This document shows, in pieces, positions 6,851 through 15,994 of a stretch of DNA of 64,000 nucleotides. Source of the DNA: Congregibacter variabilis (GTDB taxonomy: Bacteria; Pseudomonadota; Gammaproteobacteria; Pseudomonadales; Halieaceae); assembly GCF_045689235.1 (NCBI RefSeq), contig NZ_CP136864.1, positions 744,001 through 808,000 on the forward strand, in the 5' to 3' direction. A model generated the notes under the pieces. It was not told where the DNA came from. It did not search any database and saw only the letters and a program-made list of their open reading frames with translations. Within the stretch, counting starts at the first letter, position 1; each line of letters begins with the position of its first letter. The position numbers and the translations under genes are program-made.

Positions 6851-6926
6851 TGGAGCGGGAAACCGGGTTCGAACCGGCGACCTCAACCTTGGCAAGGTTG
6901 CGCTCTACCAACTGAGCTATTCCCGC
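6851..6926 (-). tRNA. tRNA-Gly (GCC)
   Basis: The acceptor stem GCGGGAA/TTCCCGC, D arm AGCTCAGTTGGTAGAGC, anticodon loop around GCC and T loop TTCGAAC with encoded CCA are all present. It is transcribed first in a two-tRNA unit with tRNA-Cys, eight bases upstream of it. Gly-Cys tRNAs after uvrC-pgsA are a common gammaproteobacterial arrangement. Confidence 0.95.
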
Positions 6927-6956
6927 AAAACCTGTCCGCAATTGGGCGGGACGCGT

Positions 6957-6984
6957 ATTGTAGGGTGTGATGAAAGTGAGTCAA
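6957..6984 (-). promoter_or_regulatory. Promoter of the tRNA-Gly/tRNA-Cys unit
   Basis: On the minus strand TTGACT (6984-6979) and TACAAT (6962-6957) are separated by 16 bases. A GC-rich stretch (ACGCGTCCCGCCC) follows the -10, like the discriminators of stringently controlled stable-RNA promoters. Transcription would start about 25 bases before tRNA-Gly. Confidence 0.7.
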
Positions 6985-6998
6985 GCCGAAACCGAGAT

Positions 6999-7018
6999 CA
7001 AAACCATCACTGTGATGG
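6999..7018 (-). terminator. Terminator at the end of pgsA
   Basis: CCATCAC and GTGATGG are inverted around one base (in practice a 5-bp stem and 5-base loop) and are followed by TTTTGAT on the minus strand. The hairpin overlaps the pgsA stop codon and separates pgsA from the tRNA promoter. Confidence 0.5.
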
Positions 7019-7576
7019 GTCCTCAGCCAAGACCTGCTGCGCGGCACGAAGGTATTGCCACATGGACCAAATGGTCAGCGCCGCTGCAATGTAGAGCAGC
7101 AGAACACCCAGCGCCAGTATTTCGCTGCCGTCACGCTGCGCATCCACCGCCAACAGCACCACAATGGATACCATCTGAAAGCCAGTCTTTACCTTACCGA
7201 TCATCGATACGGCGACTGATGTTCTTTTGCCCAGCTCAGCCATCCACTCCCGAAGCGCAGATACCACGATCTCTCGACCAATAATGACGCAGGCAGCCAG
7301 GGTAAATAACAGATCATTGTGCCGCTCAACCAGCAGCACCAAGGCCACCGCCACCATAAGCTTGTCGGCTACGGGATCAAGAAACGCCCCAAACGGCGTC
7401 ATTTGGCCCAGGCGGCGTGCAAGATAACCATCAAACCAGTCGGTGACGGCCGCCACTGCAAAAATACCCGCAGCAGCCAACAAGTGGCCCTCGAAGGGCA
7501 TGTAAAATACCGCAACCATTACCGGGATCAACAGAATCCGAAGCACCGTCAGCGAGTTAGGGATATTCAGAGACAC
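7007..7576 (-). CDS. pgsA: CDP-diacylglycerol--glycerol-3-phosphate 3-phosphatidyltransferase
   Basis: This inner-membrane enzyme makes phosphatidylglycerophosphate, the committed step to phosphatidylglycerol. The CDP-alcohol phosphatidyltransferase signature is complete: DWFDGYLARRLG followed by G and two spaced aspartates (GAFLDPVADK) at about residues 47-73. Several hydrophobic helices follow. The length of 189 aa is typical. It lies 27 bases downstream of uvrC on the same strand, as in many gammaproteobacteria, and ends just before the tRNA-Gly/Cys promoter. Confidence 0.95.
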   Translation of the reverse strand: MSLNIPNSLTVLRILLIPVMVAVFYMPFEGHLLAAAGIFAVAAVTDWFDGYLARRLGQMTPFGAFLDPVADKLMVAVALVLLVERHNDLLFTLAACVIIGREIVVSALREWMAELGKRTSVAVSMIGKVKTGFQMVSIVVLLAVDAQRDGSEILALGVLLLYIAAALTIWSMWQYLRAAQQVLAEDPSQ

Positions 7577-7603
7577 GTAAATTCTCTCGGCGATTTCAAA
7601 GTG

Positions 7604-9451
7604 TTATTCCCCAACTCCGTGCAAGTGGTCATAGATAGTCTGTGCAATGTTAGCACTGATACCCGGAATCTTTCGCAGCTCCTCCACACTCGCGTTCTCG
7701 ACTGCTCCAGCGCTGCCGAAGTGCCGGAGCAACTCACGACGCCGCTTTGCGCCCACCCCGGCAATAGACTCCAGAGCTGAGTGTCGGCGCTGCTTGTCCC
7801 GGCGATTTCGATGCCCCGTAATTGCAAACCGGTGCGCTTCATCGCGAATTTGCTGAATGAGGTGTAAAGCTGGATTATCGGAAGGAAGCTGTAACTCCTG
7901 GCCACTGTCTCCGAGAATCAGGGTCTCAAAACCGGCCTTGCGAGTCGTCCCTTTAGCCACACCAACAACTTCAACACCCTTAACTTCCAGCTCCTTAAGC
8001 ACCGACAGGGCCTGCGTCACCTGCCCCTTACCGCCGTCGATAAGCAAAATATCCGGCAAGCCTGCCGCCTCATCTCTGAGTCTTCGAAAACGTCGCGTGA
8101 GCGCCTGATGCATTGCCGCATAGTCATCACCGCCTTCGATATTCTCAATGTTAAACCGACGATAGTCCGACTTACGCGCACCATTGGCATCAAATACCAC
8201 GCAGGAAGCCACCGTCGCCTCACCGCTACTGTGGCTGATATCAAAACACTCAATACGCTGTGGATGAACTTCCATTTCCAGCGCTTCCTGAAGCACCTGT
8301 AAACGCTCCTGAACAGTCTGCTTGCCTGCAAGATGCGCAATGAGGTTTGTCTGTGCTGTCTGCACCGCAAGCTGCAGCCATCGCGCTCGAGCTTCGCGAA
8401 CCCGCTGCCTCAACACGACCTTTCGACCCGCTCGACTAGTGAAAACTTCAGCCAGGGTTGCGGCATTATCCGGCGCATGACTCAGGAGCACTTCCGGGGG
8501 TATTCGCTGTTCACCGGCAAGATAAAACTGGGGCAGGAATGCCTCGAGCACTTCAGCTTCGGTATTCTCTAAACGGAGCTTGGGGTAAAAGGATTTACTC
8601 CCGAGGACCCGGGCATCACGCACAAACAACACCTGGAGACAGCACTGCCCGCCTTCCATGGACGCAGCAACAACATCCAGATCGCCATGCCCTCCCTCGA
8701 TACCTTGGGTGTTCTGCACCTGCTGCAAGTGTTGTATCTGGTCCCGTAGCAATGCCGCTTTTTCGTAAGCAAGCTCTGCGGCGGCCCTCTCCATATCATC
8801 TGCAAGACGAATTTGCAGTTCCCGAGACTTACCCAAGAGAAACAATTCAGTCTTCTCCACCTGCTCGGCGTAATCCTCGGTGGACACAAGGTCTACGCAC
8901 GGGGCCGTGCAACGATCAATCTGGTGCTGAAGACAGGGCCGGGAGCGATTTCGGAAGTAACTGTCCTCACACTGGCGAACCTTGAAAACCTTTTGCAAAA
9001 AGTGCATGGACTGGCGTACTGCGCCAGCACTGGGATAAGGACCGAAGTAGCGACCTTTTTTGCGCTTGCGACCTCGATGTACCGTAAGCCTCGGAAACCG
9101 ATCTTCACTGGAAAGAAAAATGTACGGATAGGACTTATCGTCGCGCAGGAGAATGTTGTACGGCGGCTTGTGGGTCTTAATAAGGTTATGCTCAAGAAGC
9201 AGTGCATCGGCTTCCGTTGAGGTAATCGTGACCTGAATGTCACGAATTCGCATGACCAGCGCAACGGTCTTGGCATTCAAGCCGCTGTTGCGAAAGTAGC
9301 TACTGACGCGATTCTTCAGATTTCGCGCTTTTCCCACATAGAGTAGCTCGCCGTCGCCATCATACATTTGATATACGCCGCAACGGGTCGTGAGCGTCGC
9401 AAGGAACGCTTCGGAATCAAAACCATCCCTCTCTGTTTTTGCTTCAGCCAT
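7604..9451 (-). CDS. uvrC: Excinuclease ABC subunit C
   Basis: UvrC makes both incisions in nucleotide excision repair with UvrB. The N-terminal GIY-YIG nuclease (GVY at 25-27, YVG at 38-40, then KARNLKNRVSSYF), a UVR motif for UvrB binding (about 205-240), the RNase H-like 3'/5' endonuclease core (ECFDISHSSGEATVASCVVF, LLIDGGKGQV) and tandem helix-hairpin-helix motifs at the C-terminus (about 558-605) are all visible. The length of 615 aa is normal. The start overlaps the end of murB by 8 bases, so it is in the same transcript. Confidence 0.97.
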   Translation of the reverse strand: MAEAKTERDGFDSEAFLATLTTRCGVYQMYDGDGELLYVGKARNLKNRVSSYFRNSGLNAKTVALVMRIRDIQVTITSTEADALLLEHNLIKTHKPPYNILLRDDKSYPYIFLSSEDRFPRLTVHRGRKRKKGRYFGPYPSAGAVRQSMHFLQKVFKVRQCEDSYFRNRSRPCLQHQIDRCTAPCVDLVSTEDYAEQVEKTELFLLGKSRELQIRLADDMERAAAELAYEKAALLRDQIQHLQQVQNTQGIEGGHGDLDVVAASMEGGQCCLQVLFVRDARVLGSKSFYPKLRLENTEAEVLEAFLPQFYLAGEQRIPPEVLLSHAPDNAATLAEVFTSRAGRKVVLRQRVREARARWLQLAVQTAQTNLIAHLAGKQTVQERLQVLQEALEMEVHPQRIECFDISHSSGEATVASCVVFDANGARKSDYRRFNIENIEGGDDYAAMHQALTRRFRRLRDEAAGLPDILLIDGGKGQVTQALSVLKELEVKGVEVVGVAKGTTRKAGFETLILGDSGQELQLPSDNPALHLIQQIRDEAHRFAITGHRNRRDKQRRHSALESIAGVGAKRRRELLRHFGSAGAVENASVEELRKIPGISANIAQTIYDHLHGVGE

Positions 9452-10460
9452 AGATTCGAGGCTCAGCCTCCAGACTCACACCAAAACGCTTCTGCACTGC
9501 ACTGTGCACGTGGCGCGCAAGTTCCAATACGTCACTTTGCTCAGCACTACCGTTAGTCACAAGTACCAAGGCATGCTGCTTGGATACCCCGACGCGCCCC
9601 AGCGAATGACCCCGCAGCCCTGCCTGTTCGATGAGCCATGCGGCAGACACCTTGCATAAGCCATTGGGCAGTGGATAGACAGGCACTTCTGGCTCGTTGC
9701 TTTGCAGCTCCAGCAATTGCCCGGCGTCCAAAATGGGATTCTTGAAAAAACTACCTGCATTGGGTGCACTGGCGGGGTCCGGCAGCCGCTCCAGGCGCAG
9801 CGCTACTACCGCATCGAGCACGGCCTGAGCTGAAACAGGTCCCGAGCCTATTCGTGACTTCAGCACAGGATAGTCGCTATTAAGCTCCGCTTTGCGGGAC
9901 AACTCGATATCCACCGCGGTGATCAAAAACCGATCCTGAAGCTTCTGCTTGAATACACTGTCGCGGTAAGCGAATTCGCAGTCCGACGCCGACAGGGTTT
10001 GAGCAAGGCCTGTGACAAGATCAAAGCCGTGCACCGCGACTACAAAGTCACCGAACTCCTTGCCGTAGGCGCCGATGTTTTGCACGGGCGCAGCACCGAC
10101 TAATCCCGGGATAAGCGCAAGATTCTCCAGGCCGAAGTAACCGCTACCCACTGTTTCGACAACCAGTTCATGCCAGGGCTTTCCGGCGCCTACACGAAGT
10201 ATCACCGCATCCTGCGCGTCCGCCAACAATGTTGTCGAAGAGTCCAAAACATTCAGCACCGCCGCGTCAAGCACCGGCGGTAAGACGACATTACTGCCCG
10301 CACCCAAAGGCATGAGCGGCAACCCGGACTCCGCTGACCATGCGATCGCAGCAAGCACATCTTGATGCCCAGTGATGTTGATACGCTTGCGCGCGGCGCA
10401 GGGCAATGCCAGCGTGTTCGCAATCGCATTGCCGGCGATTTGAGAATGCGCCTTACTCAC
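9444..10460 (-). CDS. murB: UDP-N-acetylenolpyruvoylglucosamine reductase
   Basis: MurB is a cytoplasmic FAD enzyme that reduces enolpyruvyl-UDP-GlcNAc to UDP-MurNAc with NADPH. The FAD-binding segment PLGAGSNVV, the NIGAYGKE loop, the catalytic serine in NAGSFFKNP and the C-terminal glutamate in LEAEPRIYG are present. At 338 aa it is a type I (E. coli-like) enzyme. It overlaps kdsB upstream and uvrC downstream by 8 bases each, consistent with one polycistronic message for envelope precursors. Confidence 0.97.
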   Translation of the reverse strand: MSKAHSQIAGNAIANTLALPCAARKRINITGHQDVLAAIAWSAESGLPLMPLGAGSNVVLPPVLDAAVLNVLDSSTTLLADAQDAVILRVGAGKPWHELVVETVGSGYFGLENLALIPGLVGAAPVQNIGAYGKEFGDFVVAVHGFDLVTGLAQTLSASDCEFAYRDSVFKQKLQDRFLITAVDIELSRKAELNSDYPVLKSRIGSGPVSAQAVLDAVVALRLERLPDPASAPNAGSFFKNPILDAGQLLELQSNEPEVPVYPLPNGLCKVSAAWLIEQAGLRGHSLGRVGVSKQHALVLVTNGSAEQSDVLELARHVHSAVQKRFGVSLEAEPRIYG

Positions 10461-11250
10461 CAGTCGACGTTGTAATAGTCGCTGCAGTACTCACGCTCAA
10501 ATCAGCAAACTGTTGCCGCAGTCTGTGCAAGTCTTCGGGTGTATCGATGCCACCGGGTACTGGCTCGCAAGCGGTCTCTACGTGAATGCCTTCGCCCTTA
10601 TGAAGCGCACGCAATTGCTCAAGCGATTCTGCAAGCTCTATGGGGGCTGGTTGCCACTGAGTATAACGACGCAGAAACCCGGCCCTGTAGGCATACAGGC
10701 CGATATGGCGATACCAGTTACCCAAAGGCATTTCTGCTGACTCCCACAGATGGTCCCGGGGCCAGGGAATAATTGCGCGGCTAAAGTAAAGTGCTCGGCC
10801 TGCTTCATCGAACACGACTTTGACAGCGTTGGGATCACGGAGTACTTCGACGTCCGTGATAGCTTCGCACAGCGTCGCAATGCTGGCAGTCTCTTCGCGC
10901 GCCAGGTTACTAGCGACCTGATTGATCACTGTCGCAGGGATCAAAGGCTCATCACCCTGCACGTTCACTACAATTTGATCATCGGACAACCCCAGCGCCT
11001 GAACCACCTCAGCCAATCGATCCGTACCGCTGGCGTGATCTGGACTTGTCATTAAAGCCTCGGCGCCAAAATCACCGCATACCGCTGCAATGCGTGTGTC
11101 ATCCGTGGCTATGACAACACGGCTGGCGACAGAAGTTCTGGCTCTTTCCCAAACGTGCTGGAGCATGGTTTTTTCGGCAATCATCGACAAAGGCTTACCC
11201 GGCAGGCGTGTGGAAGCGTATCGCGCGGGAATAACCACAACAAAACTCAT
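10453..11250 (-). CDS. kdsB: 3-deoxy-manno-octulosonate cytidylyltransferase (CMP-Kdo synthetase)
   Basis: KdsB activates Kdo with CTP for transfer to lipid A. The N-terminal nucleotide-binding signature PARYASTRLPGKPL (about 7-20), VNVQGDEPLI and FSRAIIPWPRD are characteristic. The C-terminal 20 residues (FADLSVSTAATITTSTGE) extend a little beyond the usual 250 aa and look unstructured. It overlaps lpxK by 4 bases (ATGA), so lipid A phosphorylation and Kdo activation are encoded together. Confidence 0.96.
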   Translation of the reverse strand: MSFVVVIPARYASTRLPGKPLSMIAEKTMLQHVWERARTSVASRVVIATDDTRIAAVCGDFGAEALMTSPDHASGTDRLAEVVQALGLSDDQIVVNVQGDEPLIPATVINQVASNLAREETASIATLCEAITDVEVLRDPNAVKVVFDEAGRALYFSRAIIPWPRDHLWESAEMPLGNWYRHIGLYAYRAGFLRRYTQWQPAPIELAESLEQLRALHKGEGIHVETACEPVPGGIDTPEDLHRLRQQFADLSVSTAATITTSTGE

Positions 11251-12317
11251 AATGCATCTCCACCTGACGTTAAGGTTTGGGGGGCTGCTTTTTTACTGCT
11301 AGCGCTTTGCGCATTGCTACCGGAGGCGCGTTTGGCACCAAGCAAAGATGCACGCTTTAGCAACTGCTCCACAAAGCCCTCTGGAAACTCAATCTCCATA
11401 TCCAGAATCCAGATATCACTGGAAAGCGACCCGGGGCATTTCACGGCGTCCTTAGCTGTCAACACCACGGGTAAATCATCCAGACCGTCAAAGTCACTGC
11501 CAAGGAAAGGCCGATGATCTGCGAAGCAGTGTTCTATTGGCTCCATTCCCAGCCCCCGTAAGGTTTCAAAAAACCGTTGGGGTTGCGCTATCGCAGCCAC
11601 TGCATGCACTGCCGGACCGAACCCCGGGTCGCAGGTACTGCGAAGTTCTCCGTCGGACAAGCGACGAAACTGTTTTGCGTGATATCGAGTACCCGAATGC
11701 GGGTCTTGCCCGCCCCGTTGCAGGAAGAAATCTACTGTAGCCAGGCGTCGCGGAGGCTCTCTAAGCGGTCCCACTGGAAGCAGATGACCGTTTCCAAAGC
11801 CCGCCTTTGCGTCACTGGTTACCACTTCCACATCGCGCTGAAGTGCATAGTGTTGCAGTCCATCGTCCGAAATAATGACCTCTGCCCCGAGCCGCACTGC
11901 ATGTTTAGCCGCCGCCAGGCGATCACGTCCCACGACCACGAGGGCGTCGCTGCTCTGAGCGACGAGCAGTGCTTCATCTCCCACCTCTCGATAATCGCTA
12001 TGCGGGGTAACCTGTACAGTTCCTACCGATGAGCCACCATATCCCCTGCTGACCACTGCGACTCGAAATCCCAGGGCGATAAGTGATTGCGTAATCCCCA
12101 GCACCACCGGCGTTTTGCCCGTGCCACCTACAGTCAGATTACCTACGACAATGACGGGCACGCCGGGGTGCCCGCTGCTTAACCAGCCTTTGCGAAAGGC
12201 CAGACGACGAAACGCCGTAAGCGCTGCAAACAACCATTCCAATGGTAAAAGCAGGAGTAACAACTTGGGTGTCTGGAACCAGGCGCGCTCCACGGCAAGC
12301 GTTAGACTATCGCGCAT
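11247..12317 (-). CDS. lpxK: Tetraacyldisaccharide 4'-kinase
   Basis: LpxK phosphorylates the 4' position of the lipid A disaccharide at the inner membrane. An N-terminal hydrophobic segment (about 18-38) is followed by the unusual P-loop GNLTVGGTGKT (59-69), SRGYGG and SDDGLQHYALQRDVEVV, all conserved in the family. The length of 356 aa is slightly long because of an Ala/Ser-rich tail. It lies 5 bases downstream of exbD. Confidence 0.96.
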   Translation of the reverse strand: MRDSLTLAVERAWFQTPKLLLLLLPLEWLFAALTAFRRLAFRKGWLSSGHPGVPVIVVGNLTVGGTGKTPVVLGITQSLIALGFRVAVVSRGYGGSSVGTVQVTPHSDYREVGDEALLVAQSSDALVVVGRDRLAAAKHAVRLGAEVIISDDGLQHYALQRDVEVVTSDAKAGFGNGHLLPVGPLREPPRRLATVDFFLQRGGQDPHSGTRYHAKQFRRLSDGELRSTCDPGFGPAVHAVAAIAQPQRFFETLRGLGMEPIEHCFADHRPFLGSDFDGLDDLPVVLTAKDAVKCPGSLSSDIWILDMEIEFPEGFVEQLLKRASLLGAKRASGSNAQSASSKKAAPQTLTSGGDAL

Positions 12318-12322
12318 AGTGA

Positions 12323-12748
12323 TCAGGGAGCCTGAGTATTTGGCTGTACCGACGCAATGCTCAAACGGCTGAACCCCATTTGACCGGCAGCGTCCATTGC
12401 TCGCACCACAGACTCATGGGCCGCCTGTGCATCAGCAGAAATAACCAGAGGAAGTGTGGTGTCGCCTTCAGAAACCTTGTAGACCGCCGCCTGTAGTGTG
12501 CGCATGCTGGTGTCAACTAACGCCCGACCATTCACGCGATAATTACCCGCCTCATCAATGAGAATCTCTACCTGCTTTTCTACCTCGTCACGCATCAGGC
12601 CAGTCGCTTCCGGCAAATCAACGGACAGCTGCGTCTCGCGGGTGAACGTGGTGGATACCATAAAGAAGATCAGCAACAGGAACACCACATCGATGAGCGG
12701 TGTGAGGTTGACGTTCAGCTCTTCTCGGCTTTGGCGGCGAAATTTCAC
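12323..12748 (-). CDS. exbD: ExbD/TolR-type biopolymer transport protein
   Basis: This is the inner-membrane stator subunit of a proton-driven ExbBD/TolQR-type motor. A short cytoplasmic N-terminus is followed by one membrane helix with the conserved aspartate (NLTPLIDVVFLLLIFFMV) and a periplasmic domain with the ELPEATG-like segment (DLPEATGLMRDEVEKQVEILID). Here it sits next to exbB and upstream of lpxK, an arrangement also known in Pseudomonas, separate from tonB or tol-pal. The partner and cargo are therefore uncertain. Confidence 0.92.
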   Translation of the reverse strand: MKFRRQSREELNVNLTPLIDVVFLLLIFFMVSTTFTRETQLSVDLPEATGLMRDEVEKQVEILIDEAGNYRVNGRALVDTSMRTLQAAVYKVSEGDTTLPLVISADAQAAHESVVRAMDAAGQMGFSRLSIASVQPNTQAP

Positions 12749-13368
12749 GCCTTGTCACGCTCCTCTTCTCTTGAATGCAAGGCATCAACCAGCTTAATAG
12801 TCTGTTGTTCCAATTCAATAACAATGCCGTCAATGCGCCCGCTGAAGTAACGATGCATCACCAGGGCTGGAATCGCGACGCATAGACCCGCAGCGGTAGT
12901 AATCAGCGCTTCAGAAATACCACCGGCTAGTGCACTCGCGTTACCCGTGCCCTGCGACATAATTTCAGCAAATACACGAATCATGCCCACCACTGTACCG
13001 AGAAGGCCAAGCAGAGGGGCGATAGCCGCGATCGTACCCAGCGTATTGAGGTAACGCTCAAGGTCATGCACAACATGCCCTGCTGCCTCTTCGATACTTT
13101 CCTTCATGACATCGCGCCCATGATGGGCGTTGGCAAGCCCTGCTGCCAAAATTCGCCCCAAAGGGGAAGAATCTCGAAGATTGCGCAGTTTAGCCGAGTC
13201 CATATCGCCCGCCTTGAGCTGTTTCCAGACACTTGCGAGTAAATGCGGAGGGGCGATGCGGCGTCGATTCAGCACATAGCTTCGTTCAATGCATATGGCT
13301 ATCGCCACGACCGAGCAGGCAACGATGATTATCATCAACCAGCCGCCGGCGGTTATGAGTTCCAGCAC
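12745..13368 (-). CDS. exbB: ExbB/TolQ/MotA-type proton channel protein
   Basis: This is the three-helix inner-membrane component of the same motor as the following exbD, with which it overlaps by 4 bases. A first helix (GGWLMIIIVACSVVAIAICI) follows a short periplasmic N-terminus. Two further helices carry the family core (LNTLGTIAAIAPLLGLLGTVVGMI and ISEALITTAAGLCVAIPALVMH). The length of 207 aa is typical. It lies 12 bases downstream of comEC. Confidence 0.93.
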   Translation of the reverse strand: MLELITAGGWLMIIIVACSVVAIAICIERSYVLNRRRIAPPHLLASVWKQLKAGDMDSAKLRNLRDSSPLGRILAAGLANAHHGRDVMKESIEEAAGHVVHDLERYLNTLGTIAAIAPLLGLLGTVVGMIRVFAEIMSQGTGNASALAGGISEALITTAAGLCVAIPALVMHRYFSGRIDGIVIELEQQTIKLVDALHSREEERDKA

Positions 13369-13380
13369 AGTAGGGCTCCT

Positions 13381-15978
13381 CTATCTGTCGCGGTGATTAT
13401 ACCCGCGGATGGCGCTCCGCGGAGGTATACAGTCGTTTGGGAATGCACCACGTCGCCAAAAAGGCTGCCATTGGTTTCTTACGGCTTCGCAGCTCAGTAG
13501 GCCGTCTGCACGAATACTGAAAACCACGGCACCATGCAGGGCCGTATTGATCACACTGATGCCCTGCGCTGCCGCTGCCTCAAGCACTCGCGCTGCCGGA
13601 TGCCCAAAGCGATTTGAGCGCCCAGCGGTCACCACCATGATTTGGGGAGCCAGCGAGCGCAGCCACAAACGACTATTTGAGCTTGCAGAACCGTGGTGCC
13701 CCGCCAGGAGAATATCGACCTGTAAGTCCCGGCCCCAGTAAGCCAATAAGGCGCGCTCCCGCCGGGAGTCGATATCGCCTGCCAGGAGAATCTTGCGTCC
13801 GTAAACTGACAGCAATATCGCACAGGATGCGTTGTTATCACTATCACCCACAAGGCGCTGCGACAGGTATCGAATAACAATGGCGTCGCCCAGACGCTGA
13901 GTTTCCCCCAAACGACAGGCCTGCGACTGGCTCTCGGAAACGCCTCGGCGTATGCGATACGGCCCGAGTATCTGTTTTACGAGGCCTTCGCCAGCACTGT
14001 GATCCCTGTCCGGATGACTGATGATCAGCGTATCCAGGCGTTGAAGCCCCCGCATACGAAACACTGGGAGCACACTTCGCGCTGCGATGGCCGGCCCCCC
14101 GGGTGCCCCGCCGCCCGTGTCATACAGCAGAGCCTGATCGCCCTGGCGTACAAGCACCGCCGTACCCTGCCCTACATCAAAAAAAATCAGTTCTGCTGTG
14201 TCCGAATTATCTCCCTCAGCGGGCACCAAGAGCGGGGCAAACAGAAGAGTCGCGATGACTAACTTTGAGGCAGAAGCCGGCAGGGGCAGGATTAAAACGC
14301 CCATCAAAGCCAACAGAAATGCTAACAGACCGGGACTGCCGTGCAGAGTACTCCATTGTGAAATCGACGATTCCCAGTGAGTCATGGCCGACCACAGGAG
14401 TGACATTAAGCCCGCAGCGGCCTGCAACGCCAGATCTGCTAAAGCCTCCTGTATTGGCAGGCAAAGGACAGACCCCAAAACCAGAGGCACAACAGCAAGA
14501 GTGACCAAAGGTATCGCGATAAAGTTAACCAGGCCCCCAATCCCGCTGGCTTCCCCAAACCAAAATAAGCCAAGAGGAAGCATGGCTAGCAGCATGTATC
14601 CCTGAGCCCCGCCAATGGCTTGTAGCCAGCTCGTAGGTCCTCGCCAAACGGTGCACCAGAGCAGTAAAGCAACGGCGCCCAAGGTAAGCCAAAAACTCGC
14701 TGAGAGAATACCCAGGGGATTGAACGCAAATAGCGCAACCCCGGCTAACGGCAGCACCCGTCCTGTTGGCAAGGTTCGACCGAACATCGCCGGCAGCATG
14801 AGAATTGCAAGCATTAGCACCGCTCGTTGTGACGGTAGCGCAAAGCCCGATAGCAGGCCGTAGCCCCCGGCGGTAAGCATGGCAAACACGGGTGGTAACA
14901 CGCTGGCGTTAGCGCGGATCCGAAACATCAGGCGGATGATTCGGCCCAGACCTACTCCAAAGTACCACCCGGGTAACGCCAGCAAGCTTATATGCATTCC
15001 CGATATCACCAGTAAATGGCTCACCCCATACAGTCGCAAACGCTCCCATACAGCGGGGGTCATCGCCCGCCGATCGCCCACCGCAAGGGCAGTCAGGAGG
15101 GCCCCGACCTCCCCCGGCACACGATCCTGAATATTGCGGGAAACAGTGTCACGCAGCCGATCCCTTACTTCTGAAATACCAAGGTCTCGCCATGTAAAGC
15201 GTGGCTCTATCTGTAGGTTTGCGGCAGAGCCGACAGCGTGAATATCTGCAACGAGAAAATGCCGTTCTCCATTCTCGGCGCCGGGATTAACCAATCCCCA
15301 GGGACGTCTCAGACGCGCGTCAAAAATGAGCTTAGCGCCGGGAAGCAAATAGTCCTCTGACGGCGCTGCCCTGGCAGCGGATGTCACCGGTGTTGCGTTA
15401 CTCCCCAACGCGGCAGAGAACCCGGCGTCTTTACCGGCGTTCAGATACACCTGAACACGCTCAGGCCCGGCGCAGCTTTTGGGGGTCACCTCCAGTACTC
15501 GCACCGTAAAGCGATAACGGGGGTCTTCATGGCTGCCCATTCGATGAACCAGTCCTTCTACCACCCCCTTAAGCCCCAGCTTTTGCCTCTCGCAATGCAT
15601 AGGCAATTGCTTCTCTTGCCAGCTCCTGGCCGGTACAAGCACCAGGATTGCGAACACTGAAGCTATGCAAACACTGAGCATCAACAGCGACAGCCGCTGG
15701 GATAAAAGCAAGGAAACATTAGCCCAACAAAAGCGTCGCAAGCTGTAAGACACCAGCCCCGCCAGCGCGGTCACCAGAATCAATAGTTGGACCAAAGCCG
15801 GCGCGGGAAGGACCGGGAGCTGCAATACCGTAATACCTGCGCTCAAACACAGGATCAGCAGCGTGTATGGCGCTACCATCGCCGGAGTTCGGGCGGCATA
15901 ATGATACCCATGCGACAGGCGTCTTTTAATCAACCGGTGTTTAAGTGAAACACGACAAACCTTTTCAGCGAATAGCAT
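13381..15978 (-). CDS. comEC: DNA internalization channel ComEC/Rec2
   Basis: ComEC carries single-stranded DNA across the inner membrane during natural transformation. An N-terminal membrane segment and soluble OB-like domain lead into the Competence domain (about 260-540), which has many helices and includes HLLVISGMHISLLALP. A C-terminal metallo-beta-lactamase-like domain follows, with FFDVGQGTAVLVRQ, SHPDRDHSAG and LLAGHHGS. The annotated 865 aa may start later, at an ATG at 15879 (MVAPYTLLIL), which better fits the first membrane helix; neither start has a strong ribosome-binding site. It diverges from the DUF2062 gene 16 bases away. Confidence 0.93.
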   Translation of the reverse strand: MLFAEKVCRVSLKHRLIKRRLSHGYHYAARTPAMVAPYTLLILCLSAGITVLQLPVLPAPALVQLLILVTALAGLVSYSLRRFCWANVSLLLSQRLSLLMLSVCIASVFAILVLVPARSWQEKQLPMHCERQKLGLKGVVEGLVHRMGSHEDPRYRFTVRVLEVTPKSCAGPERVQVYLNAGKDAGFSAALGSNATPVTSAARAAPSEDYLLPGAKLIFDARLRRPWGLVNPGAENGERHFLVADIHAVGSAANLQIEPRFTWRDLGISEVRDRLRDTVSRNIQDRVPGEVGALLTALAVGDRRAMTPAVWERLRLYGVSHLLVISGMHISLLALPGWYFGVGLGRIIRLMFRIRANASVLPPVFAMLTAGGYGLLSGFALPSQRAVLMLAILMLPAMFGRTLPTGRVLPLAGVALFAFNPLGILSASFWLTLGAVALLLWCTVWRGPTSWLQAIGGAQGYMLLAMLPLGLFWFGEASGIGGLVNFIAIPLVTLAVVPLVLGSVLCLPIQEALADLALQAAAGLMSLLWSAMTHWESSISQWSTLHGSPGLLAFLLALMGVLILPLPASASKLVIATLLFAPLLVPAEGDNSDTAELIFFDVGQGTAVLVRQGDQALLYDTGGGAPGGPAIAARSVLPVFRMRGLQRLDTLIISHPDRDHSAGEGLVKQILGPYRIRRGVSESQSQACRLGETQRLGDAIVIRYLSQRLVGDSDNNASCAILLSVYGRKILLAGDIDSRRERALLAYWGRDLQVDILLAGHHGSASSNSRLWLRSLAPQIMVVTAGRSNRFGHPAARVLEAAAAQGISVINTALHGAVVFSIRADGLLSCEAVRNQWQPFWRRGAFPNDCIPPRSAIRGYNHRDR

Positions 15979-15994
15979 TAGCGGTCAATCAGTA